In this document: positions 63,162-64,000 of the stretch, piece by piece | How positions within the stretch are numbered: position 1 is the stretch's first letter | Layout: each line of letters starts with the position of its first letter | Origin: Mediterranea massiliensis | GTDB taxonomy: Bacteria > Bacteroidota > Bacteroidia > Bacteroidales > Bacteroidaceae | Direction: 5' to 3' | Length of the DNA: 64,000 nucleotides | NCBI GenBank assembly: GCA_015060685.1 | Contig: SUXZ01000002.1 | Location: forward strand, 62,001 to 126,000 | The notes under the pieces: model-generated | Told to the model about the DNA's origin: nothing | Database searches by the model: none | The model's input: only the letters and a program-made list of their open reading frames with translations | Translations under genes and position numbers: made by a program

Positions 63162-64000
63162 ATGAAAAAGTCTACTATTTGGATATTGGGTATTGTGATG
63201 GGGCTAAGTTTTCTTAGCTTGCTCTATCTACAGATTAGCTACATTGAAGAGATGGCTAAGATGCGTAACGAACAATTCGACGCATCAGTGAAACGCGCGT
63301 TGATGTCTGCATCAAGATATGTTGAGCTGGACGAAGTGGAACGTTGGTTGCGCGAAGACGTTTCCGAAACCGAAAAAAGAGTATGGGAACAGTCGCAACA
63401 ACCTCAAGGTTCAGGAACAATGCACTCGCAACGCATAACGGTTACTTCGCCTAATGGAGGCATCAGTTCGTCTATCGAATTTAAGTCCTATTCAAACGAG
63501 AATACCGAAGTGCCTAAGGCCATGATTTCTCGTAAGCATGGTGCAAAAACCATTCCTCAAACATCGCGTTCGTTAGTTGACCTGCTTAAAAACCGCTATT
63601 TGTATCAACGGGCATTGGTAGATGAAGTGGTTTGGCAAATGGTGTATCATGCCAAGGACAAGCCGTTGGTCGAGCGTGTAAACTTCAAAAACCTGGATCA
63701 ATACATAAAATCGGCATTGATTGACAATGGAATTGAACTGAATTACCATTTTCGTGTTATAGATAGAGATGGGCATGAAGTTTACCGTTGTTCCGACTAT
63801 GTGGATGAAGGAAGCGAAGTGGCATACTCCTGGCCGTTGTTCCTGAATGATCCTCCTGCACGGATGAGCACTATTAAAGTTCATTTCCCGGGTAAGGCAG
63901 GATATATTTCCGACTCGGTTAGTTTTATGATACCGTCGATGATATTTACGCTCATCCTCTTGATAACCTTCGTGTTTACAATATACATCATTTTCCGTCA
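63162..64000 (+). CDS. rprX: RprX-like sensor histidine kinase, cut by the window end
   Basis: The open frame runs from 63162 to the last base without a stop. It begins MKKSTIWILGIVMGLSFLSL with a first membrane helix (residues 5-25). A periplasmic region of about 230 residues with no known domain follows, then a second helix near residues 250-275 (MIPSMIFTLILLITFVFTIYIIF). The cytoplasmic kinase lies beyond the window. The N-terminus closely resembles RprX of Bacteroides fragilis, whose partner is RprY. Only the sensor half can be judged here. Confidence 0.8.
   Translation, partial: MKKSTIWILGIVMGLSFLSLLYLQISYIEEMAKMRNEQFDASVKRALMSASRYVELDEVERWLREDVSETEKRVWEQSQQPQGSGTMHSQRITVTSPNGGISSSIEFKSYSNENTEVPKAMISRKHGAKTIPQTSRSLVDLLKNRYLYQRALVDEVVWQMVYHAKDKPLVERVNFKNLDQYIKSALIDNGIELNYHFRVIDRDGHEVYRCSDYVDEGSEVAYSWPLFLNDPPARMSTIKVHFPGKAGYISDSVSFMIPSMIFTLILLITFVFTIYIIFR

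Overview
The window is a chromosomal segment of a member of the Bacteroidales, most likely Bacteroidaceae (Bacteroides or Phocaeicola type). The evidence is the repeated Bacteroides-style promoter pattern (a -7 box TAnnTTTG, often with TTTG about 19-20 bp upstream), A/T-rich leaders without Shine-Dalgarno sites, a large hybrid two-component regulator, GH97 and type I pullulanase enzymes, an oadGAB sodium pump, a split chromate transporter, an EF-G2 paralogue followed by an RprX-like kinase, and DUF4286-ruvC and rfbD-prfC gene pairs. It looks like core chromosome with a few accessory patches. No insertion sequence, prophage, CRISPR array or rRNA operon was seen.

Layout. 1-9 kb: a cut tRNA-Thr, a large SLBB polysaccharide-export protein, the grpE-dnaJ chaperone operon, a YbiT-like ABC-F protein and Tex. 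8.8-14 kb: a histidine kinase overlapping a secreted 5'-nucleotidase, thymidylate kinase and a Crp/Fnr-type regulator. 14-15 kb: four tRNA genes (Ser, Glu, Lys, Ala) with promoters and terminators, and a palindrome array between them. 14.9-21.7 kb: DUF4286, ruvC, pullulanase, a ModF-like ATPase, an LtaS-like enzyme and a PAP2 phosphatase. 21.7-26.6 kb: an MltF-like transglycosylase, uridine kinase, a Dabb protein, DsbD and a thioesterase. 26.6-35.9 kb: seven closely packed minus-strand genes with the hybrid two-component regulator first, followed by two chromate-transporter halves, a GHL10 hydrolase, a LOG protein, an MscS channel and an FKBP. 36-40 kb: purL.

39.9-43.6 kb is the most accessory-looking patch. 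An HU-like/HTH fusion gene has phased 21-bp repeats upstream of its promoter. Divergent from it is a structured leader (G9 tract, several C runs and a GC-rich terminator hairpin), then a 40-residue acidic peptide and a fimbrillin-like lipoprotein. A RhuM-Fic fusion follows.

43.8-51 kb: a LysE exporter, DUF4924, rfbD-prfC and the oadGAB sodium-pumping decarboxylase. 51-52 kb is a gene-free kilobase with dispersed palindromic repeats and a long inverted repeat built from 9-bp repeats around an AT-rich core. 52-60.4 kb: a membrane protein with a small winged-helix regulator, glycerate kinase, YigZ, a DUF2027-Smr protein, HemW, a GH97 enzyme and UxuA. 60.7-64 kb: EF-G2 lacking the catalytic histidine, then an RprX-like sensor kinase cut by the window end.

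Starts were placed downstream of recognisable promoters where possible. Several longer open frames begin inside or upstream of the -7 box and were trimmed. Assignments rest on motif recognition by eye; no database search was run.
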